From: Wallemia ichthyophaga EXF-994
Taxonomy: Eukaryota; Basidiomycota; Wallemiomycetes; Wallemiales; Wallemiaceae
Length of the DNA stretch: 64,000 nt
Assembly: GCF_000400465.1 (NCBI RefSeq)
Contig: NW_008806275.1
Span: 496,001-560,000, forward strand
Direction: 5' to 3'
Shown piece after piece: positions 39,794 to 51,355 of the stretch (position 1 is the first letter of the stretch; every line of letters starts with the position of its first letter). The notes under the pieces are model-generated. The model did no database searches. It saw only the letters and a program-made list of their open reading frames with translations, and had not been told where the DNA came from. A program made the translations under genes and the position numbers.

Positions 39794-41120
39794 TTAGACG
39801 AATTGCGGAATGCGGAAGCTGAGACAGTACATTTCCTGCAGTAAAATTAGGTTAGCATTTATCACCCAATCGATCTGTTTATCAACCCACCTTATTCGGA
39901 GCTACAGATCTAACGTGATGTAAGTTGTAATCATCGATATCAGGTGTGATAGGGTGATCTAGTGCATTTGTTGCTCTCTCACATATTTCCGCAGTCGCAA
40001 GTTGCTTATCTTCAGCCTTCGAAAAGCAGTGAACATGTACCATTGGCCGTGTCAGTGAGAGTGCTTGCTGGTTGTGTTTGTTTTGTTGCTGAATTTCAGT
40101 GTATGTCGGCTTAAAAGCATCTAAGAATTCTATTGCGGTTGCAGGTAAGTTCATCACGTAGTGATCAATGTAATCTTGTGGAGGATGAGTTGGGAATTGA
40201 GTAACCGATCTCTTTAGCTCCTTTTGTTGTTTTTGGGTGAGTATTGGTGTTGTTTCAGGGAATGGATTGGATTTGAGAGATTTGTGTGCAGATTTTATGA
40301 ACTCCCTTCCATCCAAATTAGACGGTCTAACAAATGAGTCAACTTTATTTTGCTTGATATTATGTTTAAGCCAGTGAAAACTATCAGGATTGAGATCATT
40401 TGCTAAGAACCGTGTAGAATTTCTACCAGAAGGGATAGCGAAAGGGCCAACGCCAGCCATAACATCAGCGACAACTTGAAAAGGTTTGAAGAGGTTAATT
40501 ATACGTGAGTGCTCAGTTGAGAGCCTTGAATTCCAATAAACTTTTGAGAAGTCAAAGGTGAAAACTGAATCAGATTCTTTTGTGGTGACTATATAGTTAG
40601 GAGCACCAGCTAAAAGCTCCATAGGGAAAACTCTGAATTGGTTATCAATAGTATCCAACTTGTTAACTACTGTGTCAATGTTTTGATTCTTGTCTAGAAT
40701 GACTTGACCAATGAGATGTTTGTATGTATTAAACTCAGGTTTCAGATTAAAATGAGCCAGATGACCAGTCTGAGTAAAACCAGAAGGAGTTCCATCTTTT
40801 ATAAGATGATGAGGTAATAACTGAGTGAAAATGTAATCAGCGTTGTAATTATCATACGACAAATCAAGTGTATGATGTTGTATAGTTGATTTGGTATTAG
40901 CAATCCAGTCAACAAGATAGTCGGGTAAGTCTAAATTTTCATTTGTGTTTAGAATAATAAGTCTCTCAGTTTCATTTAAAGTGACAACATTTGGCAGCTT
41001 ATATTTATCGATAAGGAAAGATTTCAAGTGCTTGTTAGATAAAAAGTCTTTAGTCTTGTTTGCTTGGATTTTAATAGACAAAAGTTGAATTTTACTAGTA
41101 AACTTGTATTTATAACTCAT
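39794..41120 (-). CDS. TRM5: tRNA (guanine37-N1)-methyltransferase TRM5
   Basis: SAM-dependent methylation of G37 in tRNA, preventing frameshifting; works in cytosol and mitochondria in yeast. Exons (minus) 41120-39891 and 39835-39794; 423 aa. Class I methyltransferase signatures are DVMAGVGPFAIPSGR, ANDLNPDSFHWLKHNI and the NLPATAIEFLDAF motif. The N-terminal D1/D2-type region has LPHHLIKDGTPSGFTQTGHL and HLIGQVILDKN. The last exon, only 42 nt, adds EMYCLSFRIP, conserved at the C terminus; an unspliced frame would end at VG. COX5 ends 34 bp upstream on the same strand. Confidence 0.93.
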
Positions 41121-41154
41121 TGTTGTGTGTTTTCAAGAGAAGATTACAAAATTT

Positions 41155-41668
41155 CTATTGAATCATTCCCTTACCTTTGTAGCCTTCAGAGGAAACACCA
41201 GAGATAGGGTTTGAATTTTGTTCTCTCATGTACTCTGTGGAAGCTTCTTGCCATTCCTTTGACATTGTTTGAGGTGGTGGTGCTGCGAATGATCTTATTC
41301 CGAAGTAAAGTGCAGCGGTTGCAGCCAAAGATGCTACAACACCAACAAATACCTTTGTATTACCACCTTCCTCGACGAGTGCTTTACGAGGCCCATGTGA
41401 GCCAAATGAAATGAAGTATGCTGTGATTGGATGAGAAATGGGAGTGTGCGTGTGATAAATAGGCCAACGCACCAGCTCTCTTCTCCTCCAAACTCAATTC
41501 ATTCCAGTTCAATTTCTGCCTTTCAACGATTCCAGTGTAAACCGCTTGCTTCTCTTCAGTGGACAAGGTGTTCCAGCTGGCGTTTAGATTTGTAAGTGAA
41601 GGGAGTGTTGATTGACATCTAACACCGCTGAATTGCCTGGTACTCTTTAACGATAAATTTCTCAGCAT
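41155..41668 (-). CDS. COX5: Cytochrome c oxidase subunit IV (COX5)
   Basis: Nuclear-encoded single-span subunit of respiratory complex IV. Exons (minus) 41668-41473 and 41420-41155; 153 aa. The mitochondrial presequence is MLRNLSLKSTRQFSGVRCQS. The matrix part has WNTLSTEEKQAVYTGIVERQ and WNELSLEEKRAAYFISFGSHG, then a membrane helix around VFVGVVASLAATAALYFGI, and an intermembrane tail with SKEWQEASTEYMREQ, all typical. The 52-nt intron (GTGCGT to CACAG) splits an Ala codon inside RAAYF. Head-to-head with IWS1, 56 bp between start codons. Confidence 0.93.
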
Positions 41669-41724
41669 TTTCACTTTAATTCCTCGTCGTGGAGAGCAAG
41701 AAGTTTGGTTGAGAAGTAACCGCG

Positions 41725-42927
41725 ATGGCAACCGTAAATTATACCTAGAAATTATAAACACAAATTTACTCACAATCCACTACAGATTAATCCATCTTCG
41801 CTTACTCAAGAAGAGCACAACGAGTACACTGATCAAACGTCCACTCAACAAGATTTGAATAATAGAACTAACTCTCCACCGAATGATCCCACTCTAGATC
41901 CCCCTCAAGAGGATAACGAACTACTCAACCAGCAGCTTGCCCAATATCCCGACTTTTCGCGCTCAAATAACTCAACTAACCCAATTACCACCCAAAAACA
42001 ACCTAAAAAGCGTCATCAGAAGCAACGTATTAATAGGCAAGGTAGCGACGATGACGTCGAGCTCGATCCTGCTGCTCCTCCTCTTTCCCCTGAACCTCTG
42101 TTAAATCCCTCACAACAAGCACGCGTCAACTTAAACACTAAGCTAGAAACTATAGCTAAAGGCAACAAAAAGTCTTATCGCAAGCGTAAACGTAATGATG
42201 AAGATTTAGATGCTGCTGCAGATGAGGAGCTACACCTCCTACGTGACCAAATGTTTACCGCAGCAGACCAGGATGAGGATAGCAAGAAGGAAGGTAAACC
42301 TGCACTCAACAAACTCAGACTCCTCCCACGCGTCATTGAAACTATGCAAAAGACTCACTTGGAGACTAGCATCCTTGAAAATAATTTCCTTGACGGTGTA
42401 CGTAGGTGGCTCGAACCTTTCAGCGATAAAAGTCTACCTCCACTAAACATACAAACGGAGTTTTTTCAAATTCTGTCCAATGTCGGTTTGTTTTTTGCGT
42501 TTATAACGCAATATTGACACCTTTACAGATGTACATCGACACCCAGTCGCTCAAATCAAGCAAACTAGGTCCTATCATTCTCTTCTACTCGCGACACTCG
42601 CGCGTCAATAATTCCATAAAGCGTGCCGCTGATATTCTCGTCACGCGCTGGATGAGACCGCTCCTTAGACGCTCAGCTAACCCACGTTCGTATCAATTTA
42701 ATACGAGTGAACAAGTTGTTCGCAGTCATGATGTATCTGTCAACAATAATGACGACGAACAACCATCGTCGCGCACTCGAATCCCTGAAGTCGAGAGGAA
42801 GAAGTATAAGATAGCAGCTACGAGAGGTATCGATGGTATCAAGTCAAGTAACGTCGCCAACACCAATCAAGAATCTGAACGCCAGAGACAGCTCTCGAGG
42901 AAGTTTAGCATGTTGAAGAGGAAGTGA
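41725..42927 (+). CDS. IWS1: Transcription elongation factor IWS1/SPN1
   Basis: Binds SPT6 and RNA polymerase II and functions in elongation and chromatin. Exons 41725-41733, 41786-42481, 42529-42927; 367 aa. Exon 1 is only 9 nt (Met-Ala-Thr); it is the only ATG that joins to the open frame after an intron of 52 nt with donor GTAAAT, so the start is the least certain part. The first 140 residues are disordered with basic KKRHQK and KSYRKRKR runs. The TFIIS N-terminal-like domain spans about residues 160-285: NNFLDGVRRWLEPFSDKSLPP, LNIQTEFFQILS and SKLGPIILFYSRHSRV, RWMRPLLRRS. The second intron has donor GTCGGT. Confidence 0.88.
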
Positions 42928-43048
42928 AAAGGTGAAGAGGTGAAAATAACGCTGTATTTTGTTCTATATATCTGTACTTTACATTTACGTTGGTTTGTCT
43001 TTGATCTGTGTAGGTGTTTGAGTTAGTGGGGATGTCTTGCACAGACAT

Positions 43049-45324
43049 TCAACTCACATTCTGCACAATGAGTGACTTGTATGCTTGCACATCGCCCTTG
43101 AATTTCGTAACAGCTGTTTAATGAGTTAGTGGGGTGTGTTAATAGTAGACCGCTTTACTCACTTCCATTTGCACACACCCACAACTACATAACCCTCGTT
43201 AGCACACCCGCAACCACCAAAGATGACACTCACCTCACGCGCCACAGTCGTAATAAACCTTTCGTCGTGCGAGATAACTATACTACCGCCATTCCACACC
43301 TTGAGTGCATCCATCAACGCATCCAATCCCTCCATATCGAGATGGTTAGTAGGTTCATCGAGGAGCAATATATGTGGATTCTGCAATGCCAGCATAGCGA
43401 AAGCCAATCTAGATTTCTGACCACCGGAGAGAGTACCAATCAGTCTCAAACTTGTACTGCCCCTAATACCAAAAGTACCGAGGAAGCTACGGTATTGCTC
43501 TGCAGTCCTACCAGGGAAACGAGCCTGAGTGAATTGAAGGGGAGACATATTTAAATCAAGTTGATCCATGTGATGTTGAGTGAAATATGCAACACGTAAT
43601 CTACCATTACGATTTAGCTGTCCTTTCGATGGTGATAACTCTCCAATGAGCAACTTCAACAGAGTCGATTTACCGGCACCATTAGGTCCGACAATAGCGA
43701 TTCGCGAATCGTAACTGACATCCAAGTCGACATCCTTAAGTATAGTTTTCTCTGGACTATACCCGAATGTAATATTGTCGAGCTGGAGCAGTGGTGGTGA
43801 TATCTTCTCCGCATCTGGGAATTTGAAACTCTCGCTATCTTCTGTCTCTGGTGGATGTAATTCTGGTAATTTTTCCAATATCTTAATTTTGGATTGGGCT
43901 TGTGAAGCACGCGCCGCATTGTATCTCCATCTATCAACAAATGCTTGAAGATGTTGACGGTACTGTAACTGTGACTCGTACTCCCTCAGTTCATTCTTTC
44001 CTCTCTCCGTCTTAGTTTCGTAGAATTGAGAGAAGTTACCCTTGTAATAATCGAGACGCTCGCTGTGTTGGTGGATAATATCCGTTGCGACGTGGTCGAG
44101 GAATGCCCTGTCGTGGGAGACGACAAGGATGGTCGATGGCCATGTCTGCAAGTAGTCTTCGAGCCAGGCTAACGCATTCAAATCAAGCATGTTTGATGGT
44201 TCATCGAGCAACAACAAGTCAGGTTGAACGAAGAGCGCACGTGCAAGTGCTAATCTCATTCTCCAACCACCACTGAACGAGCTCGTTGGTTTCTGCTGGT
44301 CAGATTCGCTGAAACCAAGGCCAGCCAACAAGAAGGCAGCTTTAATTGGACCCATGTGTGCCTCCATCTCGACAAGCTTCTCCTGACACTCGCCGAGTTG
44401 AGTAGCGAGTTCATCTCTCTCACTACCTAAGGACGCTGCATCTTCACCGGCAGTAATCTTATCTTCAATACTCTGTAGATTACCGTTCAACTCCAACTCC
44501 TGATTTATATAGTGCGTTCTCCAGATATCGGCCGCGAGGACACTCTCGATCGCAGTAGTATCATCACCGATGATTTCTTGCTCGACGTAAAGAATAGAAA
44601 TGTGATTAGGCACAGGGACTTCTCTAAGAGCCATAGCGCGCAAGACTGTAGATTTACCTGCACCGTTTCTTCCAATCCAACCGTAACGCTTACCCTGTGC
44701 CACTTGAAGGGTAGCTGAGGTGAGGATTTTGTTTGAACCCATGCTGACGTCGACATTATGCAGCAAGACATCCTTACTCTTGCCCTTATCAAAGTTGAGT
44801 GGGTTGACCTGCATGAAGAGTTCTTCATACGACTGCTGCGTCTTCTGTGCATCGAGCAGTTTCGAGCCCTGGTAGAGATCGCGTTTCGAGCGTTTCTCCA
44901 TCTTTGCCTTAATTTTAGCTTCTGCCTTTTCAAGTTTCTTGAGATCGACGCGGGAGACGTGTCCTTTTGTCGCTGACTCGAGATCGACGCTGCCCTCTAA
45001 AGCGACAGTCTTGGACATAGAATCAGCAGCACGCATAGAAAATGCATTCTCGAGCTTGGCTGGTTCGCTTGGCTGCAGTGACTCGCGGTGAGGGAGTAAG
45101 GGCTGGAGCATCTTCTCCAGCTGCTCTAGCAAGCTACGGTCATGAGTGGCTTTGACAGACGCCGACGCTAGCATTGGGAGAGCGAGAGAGTGGAGGATGT
45201 CGCTCTCTTCAACGTCTTCGTCCGTGAGGTATCCAGCGAGATACTCGACGACAAGTTCGTCTGTATCGGGGAGAATTTCACGGATAGAATCAGCCACTTG
45301 GAAGCTATAATCTGGGTAAGTCAT
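43049..45324 (-). CDS. GCN20: ABC-F ATPase GCN20 (ABCF3-like)
   Basis: Soluble twin-ATPase protein that with GCN1 promotes GCN2 activation on ribosomes during starvation. Exons (minus) 45324-43234, 43184-43163, 43113-43049; 725 aa (yeast protein about 750). The N-terminal 190 residues bind GCN1 in the family. Walker A boxes are GRNGAGKST and GPNGAGKST; signatures are SFSGGWRMRLALARAL and TLSGGQKSRLAFAM; Walker B segments are LLLLDEPSNMLD and ILLLDEPTNHLD. The middle exon is only 22 nt (LWVCANG plus one base) and the last 65 nt; together they give the conserved end LWVCANGTVTKFKGDVQAYK, which the unspliced frame lacks. Confidence 0.93.
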
Positions 45325-45440
45325 TGAAGCATATTTACACTCAAACCAACCTCATTTGACTGTGTTTACTCTAGGCTGTAACTTGAAACGATGTCATTGA
45401 AGAAATTTACACCTTTATCTACAAAATGAATAGAATCCTT

Positions 45441-46067
45441 TTATATTCCAAGCCACTCACTCCATTCACGATACCCACGCCATCCTCTGTACGCTTGCAA
45501 AGCGCCTACTTTGATATGGAAAGGACCATCTGGGACTTGTTGAAACATGGATCTGCACATGAAGCTTAGTTCTGTGATGTGGGCGGTGTCTAATGGAGCA
45601 GCGTCATGTACTCTCTTTCCACGATAGGTAGCTTTGAATGAATCCCACGGCATCTTTACTCTCCCCGCCTTCTCGGCTGTGAAATCTGATTCGTATACGA
45701 GAGACGACTGACGACGACCATCGTTTCTGTAACCAGCTTGTGTGTTTTTGAGATTGAGAGTGAATGTGTGCGGACCTGTTGTGTCTACGTCGATGATATC
45801 GAGTACGAGTCCATCGTCATTGGAGAGATTGACTGGACTGTCGAATACTGTATTCTGACTAGCGAATCCAGCGCCACCGAGTGTTTGAGTGTCGAGTATC
45901 CCATAGAATAACCCACTCTGTCCATCATCGACGACATCGAAATGACTTGTACTGCTGCCACCACGCAGCTGGTCATTCACTGCACGCCAATCATCCTGTT
46001 CAAATGGCGGATATAACGTCGTATACGTCGATAACAGACCAAACAAAGATAAAAAACTAGCCAGCAT
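45441..46067 (-). CDS. CIA30-domain protein (NDUFAF1-like)
   Basis: Single exon, 208 aa. After a hydrophobic N terminus (MLASFLSLFGLLSTY), the CIA30/jelly-roll fold runs from about residue 25: WRAVNDQLRGGSSTSHFDV, GLFYGILDTQTLGGAGFASQ, LNLKNTQAGY and a conserved WDSFKATYRGKRV. CIA30 proteins include complex I assembly factor NDUFAF1 and secreted or cytosolic carbohydrate-binding relatives. The N terminus looks like a signal peptide or membrane anchor rather than a mitochondrial presequence (few Arg), so a complex I role is uncertain. Confidence 0.8.
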   Translation of the reverse strand: MLASFLSLFGLLSTYTTLYPPFEQDDWRAVNDQLRGGSSTSHFDVVDDGQSGLFYGILDTQTLGGAGFASQNTVFDSPVNLSNDDGLVLDIIDVDTTGPHTFTLNLKNTQAGYRNDGRRQSSLVYESDFTAEKAGRVKMPWDSFKATYRGKRVHDAAPLDTAHITELSFMCRSMFQQVPDGPFHIKVGALQAYRGWRGYREWSEWLGI

Positions 46068-46629
46068 GGATGTTTAGAGTATAAAATCGAATGAAGTATT
46101 ATAATGTCTCGTACATTAGTAAATGTAAAATTAATCTACAAATTTCAAATCAGTTTCCTATAAAATACTTCAAAGCCACTGGACAGAACAACTCTTGTCA
46201 GGTCTTACAAGCGTATAAAGCAAGACGGGCGATGTGTGTCCTCATTCATTTTCAGACTGGTGCACAGCAATCAATTCATCCTTTGTTGTTCCTTACCAGT
46301 GGCTTTGCATTTTTGCACTTACACTAGTTGTTCGATAACGATCATTTTGAAGAAAAGTCCTTTTTTATAGCCTTAAAAATTTGCACCTCATTTTTAATTT
46401 ATCATTAATCACATTGAAGAATGTGTTCAGCGCTATAAACTACAACCTGATCAAGGTAAGTCACCCTTCCTTACTAGGTGGCTGACCTGTGAAAATATTC
46501 ACCTCCACACACATCTACACGGTGTTGAAGCCTATGCATATTTCTATTACAATACAATTTTTAACAAACCCTGGTTGAAAGAGGAAAGAGATAACAAATC
46601 GCCTTGTTCAGCACATGATTTGCACTACC
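46068..46629. other. Intergenic region between two minus-strand genes
   Basis: AT-rich, 562 bp, without a supported ORF. It contains the 12-bp inverted repeat listed separately. The right part should be the SAH1 3' untranslated region; the left part the CIA30-gene promoter. Confidence 0.5.
46171..46307. repeat. Inverted-repeat element of 137 bp
   Basis: CAAAGCCACTGG at 46171-46182 is the exact reverse complement of CCAGTGGCTTTG at 46296-46307, and the similarity extends inward with GAACAA/TTGTTC after a few mismatched bases. Flanks show no clear target-site duplication. It could be a short non-autonomous (MITE-like) element or the stem of a transcribed structure. Confidence 0.55.
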
Positions 46630-48079
46630 TTAGTAACGGTAGTGATTTGGCTTGAATGGACCTTGCTTAGGAATAGATGAATAAGTTGATTGAACATCGG
46701 TAAGCTTGGTGAGGTGCACATTAAGCATTTCAAGGTGTGAGAATGCAACTTCTTCGTCCAACTTCTTTGGAAGCATGTGCACACCCAATGGGAACGATGC
46801 GTTGTCAGTCCAGAGAGCGATTTGAGCAAGAACCTGGTTGGCAAATGAGCAGGACATGACAAATGATGGATGTCCAGTTGCACATCCAAGGTTCACAAGA
46901 CGTCCCTCAGCGAGCAAGATAACGTGACGTCCGTTGGCCAATGTGTAACGATCGACTTGTGGCTTGATGTTGACGCATTCCTTGGCGACCTTCTTCAAAC
47001 CAGCAACGTCTATCTCAATGTCAAAGTGACCAATGTTGCAGACAATAGCGTCATCTGGGAGTTGCTCAAAGTGCTCAACTCTTACAATATCACGGTTACC
47101 AGTGGTAGTGACAATGATGTTGGCGAATGGGGCAGCCTCGTCCATGGTAACTACCTTATAACCTGACATGGCAGCTTGGAGAGCGTTGATAGGGTCGATT
47201 TCAGTAACTTGAACGATCGATCCGTATGCACGCAATGCCTCAGCACATCCCTTACCAACATCACCGAATCCAGCAACAACGGCTGTCTTACCAGCAAGCA
47301 TAACGTCGGTAGCTCTCTTGATACCGTCGACGAGAGACTCACGACATCCGTAGTAGTTGTCGAACTTAGACTTGGTAACCGAGTCGTTGACGTTGATGGC
47401 TGGGATCTTGAGCTTGCCCTCTTGGTGAGCGCGGTAGAGGTGGTGGACACCGGTGGTAGTCTCCTCGGAAACACCTTGGATCTCGCCAAGGTATTGTGGG
47501 TACTTCTCGTGAACGATTGATGTAAGATCACCACCGTCGTCGAGGATCATATTGAGTGGCTTGCCATCTGGGAAAGCGGACAAGGTCTGCTCGATACACC
47601 AGAGGTATTCCTCGTCTGTTTCACCCTTCCATGCGTACACAGGGACACCAGCAGCGGCAATAGCAGCAGCAGCGTGATCTTGGCTGTATTGTGTGGTGTG
47701 TCAGAATGTCTCATAATAAAACACGAAAAACGCACGTAGAGAAGATGTTGCAGCTAGACCAGGTGACTTGAGCACCGAGTTGAACAAGTGTCTCGATGAG
47801 TACAGCGGTTTGAATGGTCCTAGGGATCTATTAGCTTTTTGTTTTGTGGGAACATGCCACACGCACATGTGGAGACATCCAGCAATACGGGCACCCTTCA
47901 ATGGTTGGTTTGGACCGTACTTGGCGCGAATTTCCTGTATCCCTATATTAGTACTGGTGCTCGTCTCAGATCCACTCAAATCCCACCATAAGACCAGGCA
48001 TTTCCTTCTCTGCGAGAGTAATCTCACGACGGCCGAAGGAGGCCAAACTGATATCAGCGACTTTGTAGTTTGAGGTCAT
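46630..48079 (-). CDS. SAH1: Adenosylhomocysteinase
   Basis: NAD-dependent hydrolysis of S-adenosylhomocysteine to adenosine and homocysteine, relieving inhibition of methyltransferases. Exons (minus) 48079-47987, 47934-47867, 47819-47736, 47683-46630; 432 aa. Start [20 protein letters not shown]. Family blocks are [56 protein letters not shown], the NAD fold [15 protein letters not shown] and the C-terminal KPNHYRY. Three introns of 47-52 nt crowd the first quarter; donors are GTGGGA, GTGCGT and GTGCGT. Two introns split the ATG of CLHM and the Thr of FST, fixing frame without ambiguity. Confidence 0.96.
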
Positions 48080-48339
48080 TTTTTGTGACTTGTTGAGTGT
48101 ACGAGAGAAAGGCCAGCTGTCACTCAGGCCACATTGCATCCTCAAATTTTATAAAATACATTTGAGCAAGGAGCTTGGTGTGTTACAAAAGCTATGCGCG
48201 GGTTTGTGTGTATGCATTGCAGCACCGCTGTGTCTTCTTCGTTCGGTGTCGGTGAGAAATGGAAGTGTCAGTGCGAGTGCGCTAAAATGAGCGCGGATTA
48301 GTGCATACAGCCAGGATATGATGGGATAAAGTTAAATTT

Positions 48340-49075
48340 CTACTTTGGGTGCTTGAAAATTCTGCTGTTACCTTCAAAACCAAGCTTGAGTGGATCGTTT
48401 GAAGGGTACTTGATGGGTCTTTTGAAGAATGACAGCTTTAGCTTGGTATTGCATTGTATGTTTCCGCCCGCACTTCTCCAATACACACCATTCTCGTATG
48501 CCTTGGTTGCAGACTGAGGTGAATCGTACAACACAAAAGCGTAAGCGTGTGCCTGTATCTAACGTGTCAGCGTGTCACCTTTGACTACCATCTGCCACGC
48601 ACAAACTTCTTGCGATCGCGGTGAAAGTTTTGTACCCAACGCACAGCACCAAATCTACGAAAAGCAACGACGAGCTCTTCTTCTGTAGCCTCCAATGGCT
48701 GTCCAGTGACATAGAGCAGCGGACTGCGAAACTTGTACCGTATCGGTCTCTGTCCGTCTGCTGGGAAATCTACCTCATGTGCTTCTTGGACAGTTGGTTC
48801 GATGTGTAGCTTGTAATTGTGTAACAATCTCCCATTAAGCTGAAGCGCTTTGGCGAGCTCTGAAGCACTGGCGAAATGCACCAAAGACTGCCCGGAGTGG
48901 CCTCCGAATGGACTCCTTCTGAACAAGTACATATCCTTCACTTGGGCATGCTTTTCGAAGAATTGCTTCACTCCTGGCTCTGGGAGGTGTGGCTGGTGTT
49001 CTGTGAGACTGATTGGGTCGTGATTGCCCAACTCACCGGCAAGTTCTTCACCAGCAGTCCAAGATGGCGGCGCAT
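48340..49075 (-). CDS. RNA-binding protein with two RRM-like domains
   Basis: Exons (minus) 49075-49037, 48977-48603, 48552-48340; 208 aa. Exon 1 codes MRRHLGLLVKNLP, containing an RNP2-like LLVKNLP. The acceptor is GAG (AG after CCC AG), giving NLPPGVKQFFEKHAQ and KDMYLFRRSPFGGHSG with an RNP1-like SLVHFASASE. The second RRM is PLLYVTGQPLEATEEELVVAFRRFG followed by HAYAFVLYDSPQSATKA. The last exon is fixed by the reading frame after GTGCGT. Partner RNA and role unknown. A start at a later ATG would lose the RNP2 motif. Confidence 0.72.
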
Positions 49076-49265
49076 GTTGAACAAAGGGTAAGACCTGCGA
49101 AGGAAGCAAAATTAGGACAACAGACGGCGCAGGATACACTAGAAAATTCAAATTATCCCCCAGATCCACCCCAGATTCAAAACGTCATTTGCTCCAATTT
49201 TCTCAATCGGAACTGACTCTCGCTTAATTACCTTTTTACCACAATTGAGCGATTGAGCTATTAGA

Positions 49266-50510
49266 ATGACAGATAGGAATCTCTACAACCCAAGAACCGT
49301 AATCGACCATGCGGATTTCAAGAAACTCTCCGGCAAGCCGGAGCACACAGATGCAAATATCGCACTGTGCTACTCACCCGAGAAGAAAGTTTACATGGTC
49401 CAAAAGCCCCGCTTTGATCCTGCACCTGGTCAAGTAGAGTGTCATGTGAAAGCGACTGGATTCTGTGGCTCGTAGGTGTTGTAATAGTGCCAATTTTCAC
49501 TTTTATGCTCACACCAAATCACGCACAGCGATGTGCATTTTGCCCAGCATGGTGCCATTGGACCTATGGTAGTCGACGACATATGCGGCTGCGGGCACGA
49601 GAGCGCGGGTGAGGTTACGCGTGTTGGAGAAGGTGTTACAGATTTCCAGCCGGGTGACAGAGTGGCGATTGAGGCTGGTGTTCCTTGTGGAGTGTGCGAC
49701 TACTGCAAGAGAGGCCGCTACAATGCTTGTCCAGACGTCGTCTTCTTCTCTACACCTCCTCACCACGGCACTATGACACGCTACCACCTCCACCCCGCAG
49801 CGTGGCTGCACAAGCTGCCAGAAAGCATGTCCTTTGAAGAAGGTGCCCTCTGCGAACCCCTCGCGGTGGCTATGGCGGGTATGCAAAGGAGTGGGATGAG
49901 ACTAGGTGACTGTGTGGTTGTTTGCGGTGCTGGTCCAATAGGTTTAGTCACCCTCCTCGCGGCTAGAGCAGCTGGCGCAATCCCTCTCATCACTGACCTC
50001 TCCTCATCCCGTCTCGACTTCGCTAAGAAACTCGTGCCGTCTGTCAAGACAGTGCTGATCGAGAAGGGTCAATCGCCAAAAGAAGTCGCGGAGAAGATAC
50101 AAAAGGTCGCCAGCATGCCTGTTACGTTGGCCATGGAATGTACTGGTGTCGAGAGCAGCATTCACGCTGCTATTTTCTCGATGGCTTTCGGAGGTAAAGT
50201 TTTCATCATCGGTGTGGGCAAGGATATACAGACAATCCCATTCATGCATCTATCAGCTAATGAGATTGATCTTCAATGGCAGTTCCGTGCGTTTAATTGA
50301 TTATTTGTTGATAATTTTCATTTTCTGACCATCGTCTCTTTTTCAGGCTACGCTAATCAGTACCCACGCGCTATTCGCTGCGTCGCTAATGGAATGATCG
50401 ATGTCAAGCCGCTCGTAACTCACAGGTTCTGCCTCGAAGATGCAATGGATGGTTTCGAAACTGCCGCGAACCCAGCTTCCGGCGCTATCAAAGTGCAAAT
50501 TGTTGATTGA
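49266..50510 (+). CDS. Zinc polyol dehydrogenase (L-arabinitol 4-/sorbitol/xylitol dehydrogenase type)
   Basis: Medium-chain Zn-dependent alcohol dehydrogenase of the sorbitol/arabinitol branch, NAD-linked. Exons 49266-49471, 49529-50286, 50347-50510; 375 aa. The catalytic zinc Cys is in GFCGSDVHF and the GHE in [11 protein letters not shown]. The structural zinc Cys cluster is [15 protein letters not shown]. The Rossmann fold is [21 protein letters not shown], followed by [13 protein letters not shown]. The C-terminal [18 protein letters not shown] is typical. Exact polyol specificity cannot be read from sequence. Introns of 57 and 60 nt have donors GTAGGT and GTGCGT. Confidence 0.88.
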
Positions 50511-50626
50511 ATAGTATTTTAGAGTCTTCGGGCTATTTCCATTTATGCATAGATTTGAGTATTATCATGGGTATGAAGAAGTGTATGTCTCAGAATATCG
50601 GTGGTATACAGGTGAAGTGGTGCCAT

Positions 50627-51281
50627 TCAACTCTGCGTCTTCTGAGTATCCCGCGTATTGTGGGCCTCTTGCATCTTCTGCATCTTAGTCTGTCTGCTAT
50701 AGTACCTCTGGCGATGCAACTTCACATCGGCTATATCATCTTGTGTAAGCGAGAACGCGGATCCAGAGTCAGCTTCGTGGGGAGAGCAAGTTGAGTGACT
50801 CCAACCGCTCCACGTGCTACCATCGACGCTACCCACATCTGTAGGAGGGCCATTGAGACCATTGAGATGTTTGTAGTTGTGTGTACATGTGTTGTTCGCG
50901 TTGCTAACGCTGCTTGCGTTATTGGCAGAGTCGAGCAGCTTCTTAAATCTTTTAGCAGCCTTGCGACTTTTCTTCTCCTTGAGATACGCCTCGTATTGCG
51001 CCAGCTTGTGTTCGTCGGCAGGTGTCTCGAGTGGTGGGGAGTGCTCGCGCGCTCCCACATCTGCCAGCAAAGGCTCGTCGGGCGGGTTATCGAGCGCCAC
51101 AGTCCCGTACTTGGGCTTGGTCGTAGTAGGGGTCCACAGCAGAAATCGGAGTATATCGCTTATGTACTGGCACACAGGCTCGAATAGCGCGTAAAGCACA
51201 TCCTTATACGAGATGCTATCAATCGGCCTGTGTAATAGTGAAGGAGTGAGTGGAGTGTGGTGGAATAGCTTCTGCGTACAT
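50627..51281 (-). CDS. Unassigned small protein, intron in the start codon
   Basis: Exons (minus) 51281-51280 (just AT) and 51227-50627; 200 aa. The start codon is split: AT, then GTACGC...CACAG, then G followed by CCG ATT. The spliced start reads MPIDSISYKDVLYALFEPVCQYI; the unspliced reading from the same ATG hits TGA after 20 codons. The first 30 residues form an amphipathic or weakly hydrophobic helix (ISDILRFLLW). A basic helix follows at about residues 80-105 (KEKKSRKAAKRFKKLLDS), then low-complexity Asn/Ser and Gln/Lys stretches. I do not recognise a family. Confidence 0.55.
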
Positions 51282-51355
51282 GATGACGGTTATTTGATAA
51301 CGATCAAGCGATCAAACGACCAAGCAAACAACCGAGAAACGATAAAGAAATAAAA

